This document shows positions 1-6,116 of a stretch of DNA of 6,361 bases, piece by piece. The stretch covers positions 1 through 6,361 of the forward strand of contig SMWH01000172.1 in the NCBI GenBank assembly GCA_004357005.1, in the 5' to 3' direction. The stretch comes from Gammaproteobacteria bacterium. GTDB lineage: Bacteria > Pseudomonadota > Gammaproteobacteria > SMWH01. A model generated the notes under the pieces. That model was not told the DNA's origin, did not search any database, and saw nothing but the letters and a program-made list of their open reading frames with translations. The position numbers were made by a program, and so were the translations under genes. Numbering within the stretch: position 1 is the stretch's first letter; the number at the start of each line of letters is the position of its first letter.

Positions 1-945
1 GATCTGGGTCACGACGGCCGGGTCGTGGGTTTGCGCCAGCGCGGCGGCGGCGGAGCCTCCGAGTTTCCGGTCGTACAAGGCACCGAAGAGGAAATTGTTG
101 GCCGCGGGCGCCTTGCCGTGGAGCCGGGCCATCTGGAGCAGACTGGCTGAGGCCAGGGATTCGTTGTTGAAGCCAACCATCAGCAATTGGAAGGCCGTAT
201 CCGACGGAAAGGCGTCGACCACGCCGGGAAGAATGCTCAGGGCCGCTTCCTGATCCGGCGACGCCAGCACCGCCGCGTACAACTCCACGTCGTTCAGCCG
301 TACGGCGACGATTGCCGTGACAGGGGCGAGTTCCGGGCCGGATTGGGTCCGTGTCAGCAGATCCCCGCGCAGGGCTTCCAGCGCTAACCGTGAAGCGTCG
401 CGGAAAGCCGAGACCGCTCCCCGGCGGGCGGCTATATCGGAAGATTTATTGAAATCAAGGGCTTGCAAGCTCTTTCTCTCAATTAACTCGAGGGTCTGTC
501 GGCGGGCGGCGGCGTAGGTCCACGCATTTTGAGTGCCCTGGGCGGCGTTCGACACCGGGTACAGGGGCACCGGGTACTGCATTCCAGCCTCGGGGTGGGG
601 CACGAGCACTTTGCTTTCGTAGGTCCGCAGCCATTCCAGCGCCACGCGGCCGGATTCGGTCTCCGGGACCACCCGCAGGGCCGAGGCGAAATCATACAAA
701 ACCCTTTCCCGGGCCGGGTCGCTCAAGTCCTTTTCACGCGCCAGTTCATCCAGCAACGTCCGGACCGGCTCAGGGCCGTTGGCCATAGACTGTTCCAGGC
801 GGGCTCGCCACAGATCCACCGGCCCCTGCATGGCGGCTTGCAGTGCCTGGTCCTGTTCCCACAGGTCCCGGGCGCCGGCACCTGCGGGCAAGCCGCTGGC
901 CAGGCTCATGGCCAGGACCGCGATCGTTAACCGTATCCCTTTCAT
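1..945 (-). CDS. Exported protein of unknown function (partial, C-terminus outside window)
   Basis: I do not recognise this protein. The frame is open without a stop from an ATG at 943-945 to the left edge, giving 315 residues; the C-terminus lies outside. The start is supported by a strong Shine-Dalgarno AGGGAGG (complement of 952-958) six bases upstream. Residues 1-25 look like a Sec signal peptide: basic MKGIR, a hydrophobic stretch (LTIAVLAMSLASG) and a likely signal peptidase I site after A23-G24-A25. With no cysteine at the cleavage region it is not a lipoprotein, and the visible part has no cysteine at all, so it is probably periplasmic or secreted. The mature part is Ala/Leu/Arg-rich and looks mostly helical, with a Pro/Tyr-rich break around 116-131 (YPVPLYPV). 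I see no catalytic motif or membrane segment after the signal. It lies on the same strand as xseA, 92 bases downstream, and might be cotranscribed with it. A helical-repeat scaffold is possible but unproven. Confidence 0.85.
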   Translation of the reverse strand, partial: MKGIRLTIAVLAMSLASGLPAGAGARDLWEQDQALQAAMQGPVDLWRARLEQSMANGPEPVRTLLDELAREKDLSDPARERVLYDFASALRVVPETESGRVALEWLRTYESKVLVPHPEAGMQYPVPLYPVSNAAQGTQNAWTYAAARRQTLELIERKSLQALDFNKSSDIAARRGAVSAFRDASRLALEALRGDLLTRTQSGPELAPVTAIVAVRLNDVELYAAVLASPDQEAALSILPGVVDAFPSDTAFQLLMVGFNNESLASASLLQMARLHGKAPAANNFLFGALYDRKLGGSAAAALAQTHDPAVVTQI

Positions 946-1037
946 GTGACGCCTCCCTTGCTGAACGCCGTCGGATTCTCGGCTACTTTGCCGCGGGAAT
1001 CCTGAACGGTGCATGAATTTGTGCCGAAAACGGTCCG
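946..1037. other. Intergenic gap between xseA and the exported-protein gene
   Basis: This 92-base spacer separates two minus-strand genes. It contains the Shine-Dalgarno of the downstream gene (complement of 952-958) and an imperfect inverted repeat (arms 973-981 and 994-1002, one mismatch in the minus-strand transcript, 12-base loop). The hairpin is not followed by a U run in the direction of transcription, so it is not a canonical intrinsic terminator. I could not find a convincing -35/-10 pair for the exported-protein gene here. Whether that gene is read through from xseA or has its own promoter cannot be decided from the sequence. Confidence 0.5.
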
Positions 1038-2447
1038 TTATCCTGTGCTGCCATCCCCGTCGGGAGGTCCGTGATTGCCGGTTTTCCGGTCTTCCACCCG
1101 GCACAGCAGCGTCCCGTCGGACAAACGCGCCTGCAACTGGCCGCCGGGCTCGATATCGAGACAGGAGTTCAGCAGGGCGCCATCCGGCAGCCTGTTCAAA
1201 ATGGCGTACCCCCTGTTCAGGGTCGCCAGTGGGTTGACCGCGTTTAACTGTCTCAGACCGGCCTCCAGGCGCTGCCCGACGTTGCGCAACAGGCCGCGTT
1301 GAGCCGCCCTCAGCCGTCCTTCCAGGGACCCGAGCGACTGACTAAACCTTTCATAGTATAGCCGCCGCGGGTCCGCCGTGCGTAACCTTCCGTCCAGCGC
1401 CGTGTACCTCTGGACTTGTCGGCTCATCCCGACCTTGTGGGCCCGGCGCATGCGTGAGCGGAAACTCAGCAACCGTTCCTGCCAGTCCTTCAACCGCCGG
1501 CCCGGGTGCTGCTGCAGCAAGCGCCCCTGCAGCCAATCCACCTGCTGAGCGCGTTGCCGCAGGGCTTGTCCGGCCGCCTGGGCCAGAGCTCGCGCCACTT
1601 TGTCCAGGCGTCGGAGCAGTTGCACGCCATCCGGCGTGACCAGTTCCGCTGCGGCGGTGGGTGTGGGCGCCCGTTGGTCGGCGACGAATTCTGCGATGGT
1701 GAAATCCGTTTCGTGGCCTATCCCCGCCACCAGCGGGATCCGGCACTCGAAAACCGCCCGCGCCACGCTTTCCTCGTTGAAGGCCCACAAATCTTCCAGC
1801 GAGCCACCGCCCCGGCACAGGATCAGCACGTCACAGGCGGCCTGGCGCGAGGCGACGCCGATCATGCGGGTGATTTCGGGGGCCGCGGCCTTGCCCTGAA
1901 CCGGCACCGGGTACACCAGCACCCGCGCGACGGGAAAACGGCGGCGCAAAGCGGTCAGTACGTCACGAAGCGCTGCACCCGTCGGGGAAGTAATCACGCC
2001 GATGCGGCCGGGCGCGGTGGGCAAAGGCTTTTTTGCCCCAGCGTCGAACAAGCCCTCCTTTTCCAGTTTGGCTTTGAGGGCCTCAAACGCGCGGCGCAGA
2101 GCCCCGGCACCGGCCTCTTCCATATCCTGGACGATGAGCTGGAACTCGCCGCGGGCCTCATAAAGGCTTACCTGGGCCCGGACCAGCACTTTTTGACCGT
2201 CTTCGGGTCTGAAGCTCAACGACACGTTGCGGCCCCGAAACATGGCGCATCGGACCTGGGCGTTGCTGTCCTTGAGGGAGAAATAGAGATGTCCCGACGA
2301 TGGCCGGCTGCAGTTCGAGATTTCACCCTCGAGCCAGATCAACTGATAGGCCTTCTCCAGCCGGCCCCGCACCTCCCGGTTCAGCCTGGACGGGGTATAG
2401 ATGTCCTTTTGAATGCCCAGGGGCAGCGGCAGAGTGGGGTTTTCCAT
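1038..2447 (-). CDS. xseA: Exodeoxyribonuclease VII large subunit
   Basis: XseA is the catalytic subunit of exonuclease VII, a cytoplasmic nuclease that degrades single-stranded DNA from both ends to oligonucleotides in mismatch repair and damage processing; it acts with several copies of the small subunit XseB, which is not encoded here. The 469 residues are close to the usual length (E. coli about 456). Residues about 15-110 form the N-terminal OB-fold (LIWLEGEISN, GHLYFSLKD). The catalytic domain at about 120-320 carries GVITSPTGAALRDVL, CRGGGSLEDLWAFNEE and GIGHETDFTIAEFVADQRAPT. D162, R212, H245 and D248 line up at a constant +7 offset with E. coli D155, R205, H238 and D241, reported as functionally essential. 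Then come a basic helical, probably coiled-coil region (275-400), the C-terminal NPLATLNRGYAI motif (405-416) and a Gly/Asp-rich polar tail (454-469). No alternative ATG exists before M69, and no Shine-Dalgarno precedes the ATG. It is divergent from guaB, as in E. coli. Confidence 0.97.
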   Translation of the reverse strand: MENPTLPLPLGIQKDIYTPSRLNREVRGRLEKAYQLIWLEGEISNCSRPSSGHLYFSLKDSNAQVRCAMFRGRNVSLSFRPEDGQKVLVRAQVSLYEARGEFQLIVQDMEEAGAGALRRAFEALKAKLEKEGLFDAGAKKPLPTAPGRIGVITSPTGAALRDVLTALRRRFPVARVLVYPVPVQGKAAAPEITRMIGVASRQAACDVLILCRGGGSLEDLWAFNEESVARAVFECRIPLVAGIGHETDFTIAEFVADQRAPTPTAAAELVTPDGVQLLRRLDKVARALAQAAGQALRQRAQQVDWLQGRLLQQHPGRRLKDWQERLLSFRSRMRRAHKVGMSRQVQRYTALDGRLRTADPRRLYYERFSQSLGSLEGRLRAAQRGLLRNVGQRLEAGLRQLNAVNPLATLNRGYAILNRLPDGALLNSCLDIEPGGQLQARLSDGTLLCRVEDRKTGNHGPPDGDGSTG

Positions 2448-2453
2448 CGCCGG

Positions 2454-2459
2454 ATGATA
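2454..2459 (-). promoter_or_regulatory. Possible -10 element of xseA (TATCAT), implying a leaderless mRNA
   Basis: Read on the minus strand, TATCAT matches five of six bases of the sigma70 -10 consensus and ends six bases before the xseA ATG, so transcription would start at or next to the start codon. This agrees with the lack of any Shine-Dalgarno in front of xseA. The weak point is the -35 region, which is G-rich (around GATGGGGG) and does not resemble TTGACA. In GC-rich DNA a single hexamer can arise by chance, so this is tentative. Confidence 0.3.
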
Positions 2460-2498
2460 GCGCAGGGGACAGCGTAGCCCCCATCCCGCTCTCGGCAG

Positions 2499-2527
2499 TT
2501 TACCTGGGTGGCGCTGACGAGTAGAAT
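2499..2527 (+). promoter_or_regulatory. Sigma70-type promoter of the guaBA-tadA operon
   Basis: A -35 hexamer TTTACC (2499-2504, four of six consensus matches) is separated by exactly 17 bases from a -10 hexamer TAGAAT (2522-2527, five of six). Transcription would start near 2534-2535, leaving a leader of about 28 bases before the guaB ATG. The bases after the -10 (GGCCGGC, 2528-2534) are all G or C; GC-rich discriminators are a known feature of promoters repressed by ppGpp and DksA, including those of rRNA and the E. coli guaB promoter. No PurR-like box (consensus core near GCAAACGTTTGC) and no A/T-rich UP element is visible upstream of the -35. Assignment rests on hexamer quality, spacing and position. 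Confidence 0.72.
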
Positions 2528-2550
2528 GGCCGGCTTTATTTTTCAGGCAT

Positions 2551-2555
2551 GAGGA
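2551..2555 (+). promoter_or_regulatory. Shine-Dalgarno of guaB
   Basis: GAGGA lies seven bases before the ATG at 2563, an ideal spacing. It settles the guaB start against the ATG at 2549-2551, which is out of frame and overlaps the Shine-Dalgarno itself. Confidence 0.85.
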
Positions 2556-2562
2556 ATCCGGG

Positions 2563-4023
2563 ATGCGGATCGTTGATGTGGGACTGACCTTTGACGATGT
2601 CTCCCTTGTGCCCGCCTACTCCGGGGTGCTCCCAAGGGAAGTGGACACGGGCACTCATCTGACCCGTGACATTCGTCTCAATATTCCGGTGCTGTCGGCG
2701 GCGATGGACACGGTTACCGAGACCAGGTTGGCGATTGCCATGGCCCAGGAAGGCGGCATCGGCGTCATGCACAAGAACATGTCGCCGGTGGAGCAGGCGC
2801 GTCAGGTGCGTGGCGTCAAGAAATACGAAAGCGGCATTATCCGGGATCCCATTACGGTTTCAGGCACTACCAGCATCAAGGAAGTGATGGAGCTGACCCG
2901 GGCCAACGATATCTCCGGCGTGCCGGTGGTGGACGGCAAGGAACTGGTGGGGATTGTCACCAGCCGGGACCTGCGTTTCGAAACGCGGTTGGACGACCCG
3001 GTGATGAACATCATGACGTCCAAGGATCGGCTCATAACGGTCCAGGAGGGCGCGAGCCAGGACGACGTGCTCGGGCTTTTGCACAAGCACCGCATCGAAA
3101 AGATCCTCGTGGTTAACGGCGACTTCGAACTCAAGGGGCTGATCACCGTCAAGGACATCCAGAAGTCCCGCGATTTTCCCAACGCCTCAAAAGATCAACA
3201 CGAACAGTTGCGGGTGGCCGCGGCCGTGGGAACCCTGAGTTCCGATACGGAAGAACGCGTGGAAGCGCTGGTCAGGGCCGGGGTTGACGTGGTCGTGGTG
3301 GACACGGCGCATGGTCACTCCCAGGGCGTGATCGACACGGTGAAGTTCATCAAGAAAACCCAGGATGTGGCGGTGATTGCCGGCAACATCGTTACCGGTG
3401 ACGCGGCCAGGGACCTGCTCAAGGCAGGGGTGGACGGCGTCAAGGTGGGTGTCGGGCCAGGGTCCATCTGCACGACGCGCATAATTGCCGGAGTCGGTGT
3501 TCCGCAGATCAGTGCGGTCGCCGAGGTCTCAAAGGGTCTCAAGGGAACGGGTGTGCCGCTGATTGCCGATGGCGGCATTCGTTTTTCCGGCGACCTGGCC
3601 AAGGCCGTCGCTGCCGGGGCAGACAGCGTGATGATCGGCAGTCTTTTTGCCGGGACCGAAGAAGCGCCCGGCGAGGTCGAGTTGTTCCAGGGACGTTCCT
3701 ACAAATCCTATCGGGGCATGGGTTCGCTGGGGGCCATGCAGAAAGGCTCCAGCGATCGCTACTTTCAGGATCGCACCGCGGACGCCGACAAGTTGGTACC
3801 GGAAGGTATCGAGGGGCGTGTTCCCTACAAGGGACCGTTGACCGGCGTCATTCACCAACTCATGGGGGGCCTGCGCGCTAGCATGGGTTATCTGGGTTGC
3901 AAGGACATGAAGGCAATGCACGAAAAAACCCGGTTCGTGCGCATTACCGCCGCGGGTGTCAGAGAGGGCCACGTGCATGACGTCGCGATCACCAAGGAGC
4001 CACCCAATTACCGGGTCGACTGA
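2563..4023 (+). CDS. guaB: Inosine-5'-monophosphate dehydrogenase
   Basis: GuaB oxidises IMP to XMP with NAD+, the committed and rate-limiting step of guanine nucleotide synthesis, as a cytoplasmic tetramer or octamer. The 486 residues match the family (E. coli 488). The TIM barrel opens with LTFDDVSLVPA (8-18) and LSAAMDTVTE (44-53) and is interrupted by two CBS domains at about 92-140 and 146-201, which bind adenine or guanine nucleotides and tune activity. The barrel resumes with VVVDTAHGHS (244-253). The catalytic loop GVGPGSICTT (296-305) holds the nucleophile C303. Phosphate-binding residues follow in IADGGIR (334-340) and MIGSLFAGTEE (357-367), and the mobile flap carries the conserved R399-Y400 in SSDRYFQ. 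All key residues are present, so the enzyme should be active. The ATG has a good Shine-Dalgarno and lies about 28 bases after the predicted transcription start. Its TGA overlaps the guaA ATG by one base, so translation of the two is probably coupled. Confidence 0.98.
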   Translation: MRIVDVGLTFDDVSLVPAYSGVLPREVDTGTHLTRDIRLNIPVLSAAMDTVTETRLAIAMAQEGGIGVMHKNMSPVEQARQVRGVKKYESGIIRDPITVSGTTSIKEVMELTRANDISGVPVVDGKELVGIVTSRDLRFETRLDDPVMNIMTSKDRLITVQEGASQDDVLGLLHKHRIEKILVVNGDFELKGLITVKDIQKSRDFPNASKDQHEQLRVAAAVGTLSSDTEERVEALVRAGVDVVVVDTAHGHSQGVIDTVKFIKKTQDVAVIAGNIVTGDAARDLLKAGVDGVKVGVGPGSICTTRIIAGVGVPQISAVAEVSKGLKGTGVPLIADGGIRFSGDLAKAVAAGADSVMIGSLFAGTEEAPGEVELFQGRSYKSYRGMGSLGAMQKGSSDRYFQDRTADADKLVPEGIEGRVPYKGPLTGVIHQLMGGLRASMGYLGCKDMKAMHEKTRFVRITAAGVREGHVHDVAITKEPPNYRVD

Positions 4024-5618
4024 TGACGCACGCAGCCGTTGACTCGACGCCCAATATTCACACGTCCCGGATTCTGATTCTCGATTTCGGGGCGCAGTAC
4101 ACGCAGCTCATCGCACGCCGGATTCGTGAGATCGGTGTTTACTGCGAGATCCATCCCTTTGACGCTCCCGGGGAAGACCTGCGGGCCTTCGCGCCGGCGG
4201 GGATTATTTTGTCAGGAGGGCCGGAATCCGTAACAGGCGAGGGCACGCCAAAGGCGCCCGACTATGTGTTCGACGCGGGTGTCCCGGTGCTGGGCATCTG
4301 CTATGGCATGCAGGCCATGGCGGCACAGCTGGGCGGTGATGTCGCGCCATCGGCCAAGCGGGAATTCGGATACGCGCGCGTCCGGGTGTCCGGCGAATCC
4401 GAATTGCTCCGCGGGATTCAAGATGAAATCACGGAAAATGTGCCACAGCTGGATGTGTGGATGAGTCATGGAGACAAGGTCACGGCTTTGCCCAAAGGCT
4501 TTCACTCCATCGCCAGCACTGACTCAGCCCCGCTGGCAGCCATTGCCGATGAGTCCCGTCGTTTTTACGGGGTACAGTTTCATCCCGAAGTAACTCACAC
4601 CACCCAGGGTGGCCGCATCCTCGAGCGTTTCGTCGTTGACATCTGTGGTTGTGAAACCCTCTGGACTCCCGGGAATATCATCGAAGACAGTATCGCGCAG
4701 GTGCGTGACCTGGTCGGGCAGGAACAGGTAATACTGGGGCTGTCCGGCGGCGTGGATTCATCGGTGGTCGCGGCCCTGCTGCACCGGGCCATCGGGGACC
4801 AGCTCACGGCGATTTTCGTGGATACGGGATTGCTGCGGCTGCACGAAGGCGATCAGGTCATGGACACCATGGCCGAACACATGGGCGTTCGCGTGATTCG
4901 CGTCAACGCCCAGGACCGTTTCATGGCGGCTCTGGCGGGGGTGGAAGACCCGGAAGACAAGCGCAAGATCATCGGCAAGCTGTTCATCGATATTTTCCAG
5001 GAAGAAGCCGGCAAGCTGGAAAACGCCCGTTGGCTGGCCCAGGGCACGATCTATCCCGACGTGATCGAATCGGCCGGGGCGAAAACGGGCAAGGCCCACG
5101 TGATCAAGTCCCATCACAACGTGGGCGGATTGCCGGAACGCATGCATCTGAAACTCATCGAGCCCCTGCGGGAGCTGTTCAAGGACGAGGTGCGCCGCAT
5201 CGGTGAGGAGCTGGGTCTGGCCCACGAACTGGTGTACCGGCATCCCTTCCCGGGGCCGGGTCTGGGTGTGCGGATCCTGGGTGAAGTGCGCAAGGAATAC
5301 GCCGATCTGCTGCGCCAGGCCGATCACATATATATCTCGGAAATGCGCGAGCACGGACTTTACGACAAGGTGAGCCAGGCCTTCGCGGTGTTTCTCCCGG
5401 TGAAGTCAGTGGGAGTCGCCGGTGACGCGCGGATCTATGCGTACGTGATTGCCTTGCGTGCGGTGGAAACCGTGGACTTCATGACCGCCAGCTGGGCGCG
5501 CTTGCCTTACGATTTTCTCGATCAGGTGGCGCGGCGCATCATGAACGAAGTAAAGGGTGTGTCGAGGGTGACTTACGACATCTCCGGCAAACCGCCGGCC
5601 ACCGTGGAATGGGAGTAG
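4023..5618 (+). CDS. guaA: GMP synthase (glutamine-hydrolysing)
   Basis: GuaA makes GMP from XMP, ATP and glutamine, completing the guanine branch begun by GuaB. Its 531 residues slightly exceed E. coli (525), the excess being at the N-terminus before the conserved RILILDFGAQYTQL (16-29). The class I glutamine amidotransferase domain (about 16-210) has the nucleophile C93 in GICYGMQ and the rest of the triad, H187 and E189, in GVQFHPEV. The ATP pyrophosphatase domain (about 215-405) has the PP-loop LGLSGGVDSSV (238-248), GTIYPDVIES (341-350) and SHHNVGGLPE (363-372). The C-terminal dimerisation domain carries HPFPGPGLGVRILGE (407-421) and ends in the conserved GKPPATVEWE. No other start codon precedes the conserved region. 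The start overlaps the guaB stop (TGATG); the nearest AAGGAG (3994-3999) is 23 bases upstream, too far to act directly, so translation probably depends on ribosomes finishing guaB. Confidence 0.98.
   Translation: MTHAAVDSTPNIHTSRILILDFGAQYTQLIARRIREIGVYCEIHPFDAPGEDLRAFAPAGIILSGGPESVTGEGTPKAPDYVFDAGVPVLGICYGMQAMAAQLGGDVAPSAKREFGYARVRVSGESELLRGIQDEITENVPQLDVWMSHGDKVTALPKGFHSIASTDSAPLAAIADESRRFYGVQFHPEVTHTTQGGRILERFVVDICGCETLWTPGNIIEDSIAQVRDLVGQEQVILGLSGGVDSSVVAALLHRAIGDQLTAIFVDTGLLRLHEGDQVMDTMAEHMGVRVIRVNAQDRFMAALAGVEDPEDKRKIIGKLFIDIFQEEAGKLENARWLAQGTIYPDVIESAGAKTGKAHVIKSHHNVGGLPERMHLKLIEPLRELFKDEVRRIGEELGLAHELVYRHPFPGPGLGVRILGEVRKEYADLLRQADHIYISEMREHGLYDKVSQAFAVFLPVKSVGVAGDARIYAYVIALRAVETVDFMTASWARLPYDFLDQVARRIMNEVKGVSRVTYDISGKPPATVEWE
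5611..5615 (+). promoter_or_regulatory. Shine-Dalgarno of tadA inside the end of guaA
   Basis: GGGAG lies within the last guaA codons, nine bases before a GTG at 5625. It supports the GTG as the tadA start, over a second in-frame GTG at 5643 and an ATG at 5658 (codon 12), neither of which has as good a site at proper distance. Confidence 0.65.
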
Positions 5619-5624
5619 CGCCGG

Positions 5625-6101
5625 GTGGTCGAACACAGGGACGTGGACGGGAAGTACATGCGCCGCGCGCTGGAACTCGCTGAGCGCGCACGTACATCCG
5701 GGGAGGTTCCGGTAGGCGCGGTGGTCGTTATGGACGGCGAGATCGTGGGAGAAGGTCACAACCATCCGATCGGCGCTAACGATCCGTCGGCTCACGCTGA
5801 GGTGATCGCGTTGCGTGACGCGTGCGGAAAGGCCGGAAACTATCGGCTGCCGGGCGCCACCTTGTACGTAACCCTTGAGCCCTGTGTCATGTGTTCCGGC
5901 GCCATGATTCATGCGCGACTGGAGCGCGTGGTTTATGGAGCCGATGATCCGAAAACCGGCGCGGCTGGAAGCATGTTTGATACCCTGCTGTCGCCCCAGC
6001 ACAATCACCGTCTGCTTGTCGAGGGTGGCGTGCTCGCCAAACAGAGCGGCGAGATGCTCAGGGATTTTTTCAGGGAAAAGCGCGGCGCCCAAGCGCGATA
6101 A
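5625..6101 (+). CDS. tadA: tRNA-specific adenosine-34 deaminase
   Basis: TadA deaminates adenosine 34 of tRNA-Arg(ACG) to inosine so that one tRNA reads CGU, CGC and CGA; it is a cytoplasmic homodimer and essential in E. coli. The 158 residues form one cytidine/deoxycytidylate-deaminase-fold domain. Zinc ligands are H57 in AHAEVIAL and C87 and C90 in TLEPCVMCSGAM; E59 is the proton shuttle. EVPVGAVVV (27-35), NHPIG (46-50), NYRL (72-75) and DDPKTGAAGS (107-116) also match TadA, and the last motif separates it from nucleoside and guanine deaminases. The start is a GTG: with it H57, E59, C87 and C90 carry the same numbers as in E. coli TadA, and M12-R13 align too, which argues against starting at ATG 5658. 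The gene begins six bases after guaA and is very likely part of the same transcript. Confidence 0.95.
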   Translation: MVEHRDVDGKYMRRALELAERARTSGEVPVGAVVVMDGEIVGEGHNHPIGANDPSAHAEVIALRDACGKAGNYRLPGATLYVTLEPCVMCSGAMIHARLERVVYGADDPKTGAAGSMFDTLLSPQHNHRLLVEGGVLAKQSGEMLRDFFREKRGAQAR

Positions 6102-6116
6102 GGACGCGATAAGGAC
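6094..6116. repeat. Perfect 11-base tandem duplication at the tadA / sulfatase junction
   Basis: The unit GCGATAAGGAC occurs twice head to tail (6095-6105 and 6106-6116); period 11 extends one base further left to 6094. Each copy carries a TAA and the purine-rich AAGGA. The first TAA is the tadA stop codon. The first AAGGA ends 12 bases before the ATG at 6117, while the second ends one base before it, too close to serve it. The duplication therefore shapes the start region of the next gene. It may be a recent slippage event or a chance assembly error. Confidence 0.9.

Noticed and set aside
458..475. Near-perfect 18-base palindrome centred on GCTTGCAAGC followed by a pyrimidine-rich run.
   Set aside because: It lies inside an open coding frame, has no loop bases, and the T-rich side is on the strand opposite to transcription; probably chance.
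553..577. Direct repeat CACCGGGTAC at 553-562 and 568-577.
   Set aside because: It is explained by the encoded repeated YPV in YPVPLYPV using the same codons; no sign of an independent DNA element.
529..930. Plus-strand open frame opposite the exported-protein gene.
   Set aside because: The minus frame has a signal peptide, a strong Shine-Dalgarno and runs uninterrupted for 945 bases; the plus frame is its shadow.
973..1002. Inverted repeat (GGATTCTCG / CGGGAATCC) between xseA and the exported-protein gene as a terminator.
   Set aside because: There is a mismatch in the minus-strand transcript and no U run downstream of it, so it is at most a weak hairpin.
1506..2477. Long plus-strand open frame (323 codons) opposite xseA.
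   Set aside because: It lies entirely antisense to conserved xseA coding sequence, its translation resembles no family I recognise, and it has the composition expected of a shadow frame in GC-rich DNA.
2530..2547. GCCGGC followed by TTTATTTTT, resembling an intrinsic terminator just before guaB.
   Set aside because: The six-base palindrome has no loop and cannot form a stable hairpin, and it sits at the predicted transcription start of guaB, where a terminator would make no sense.
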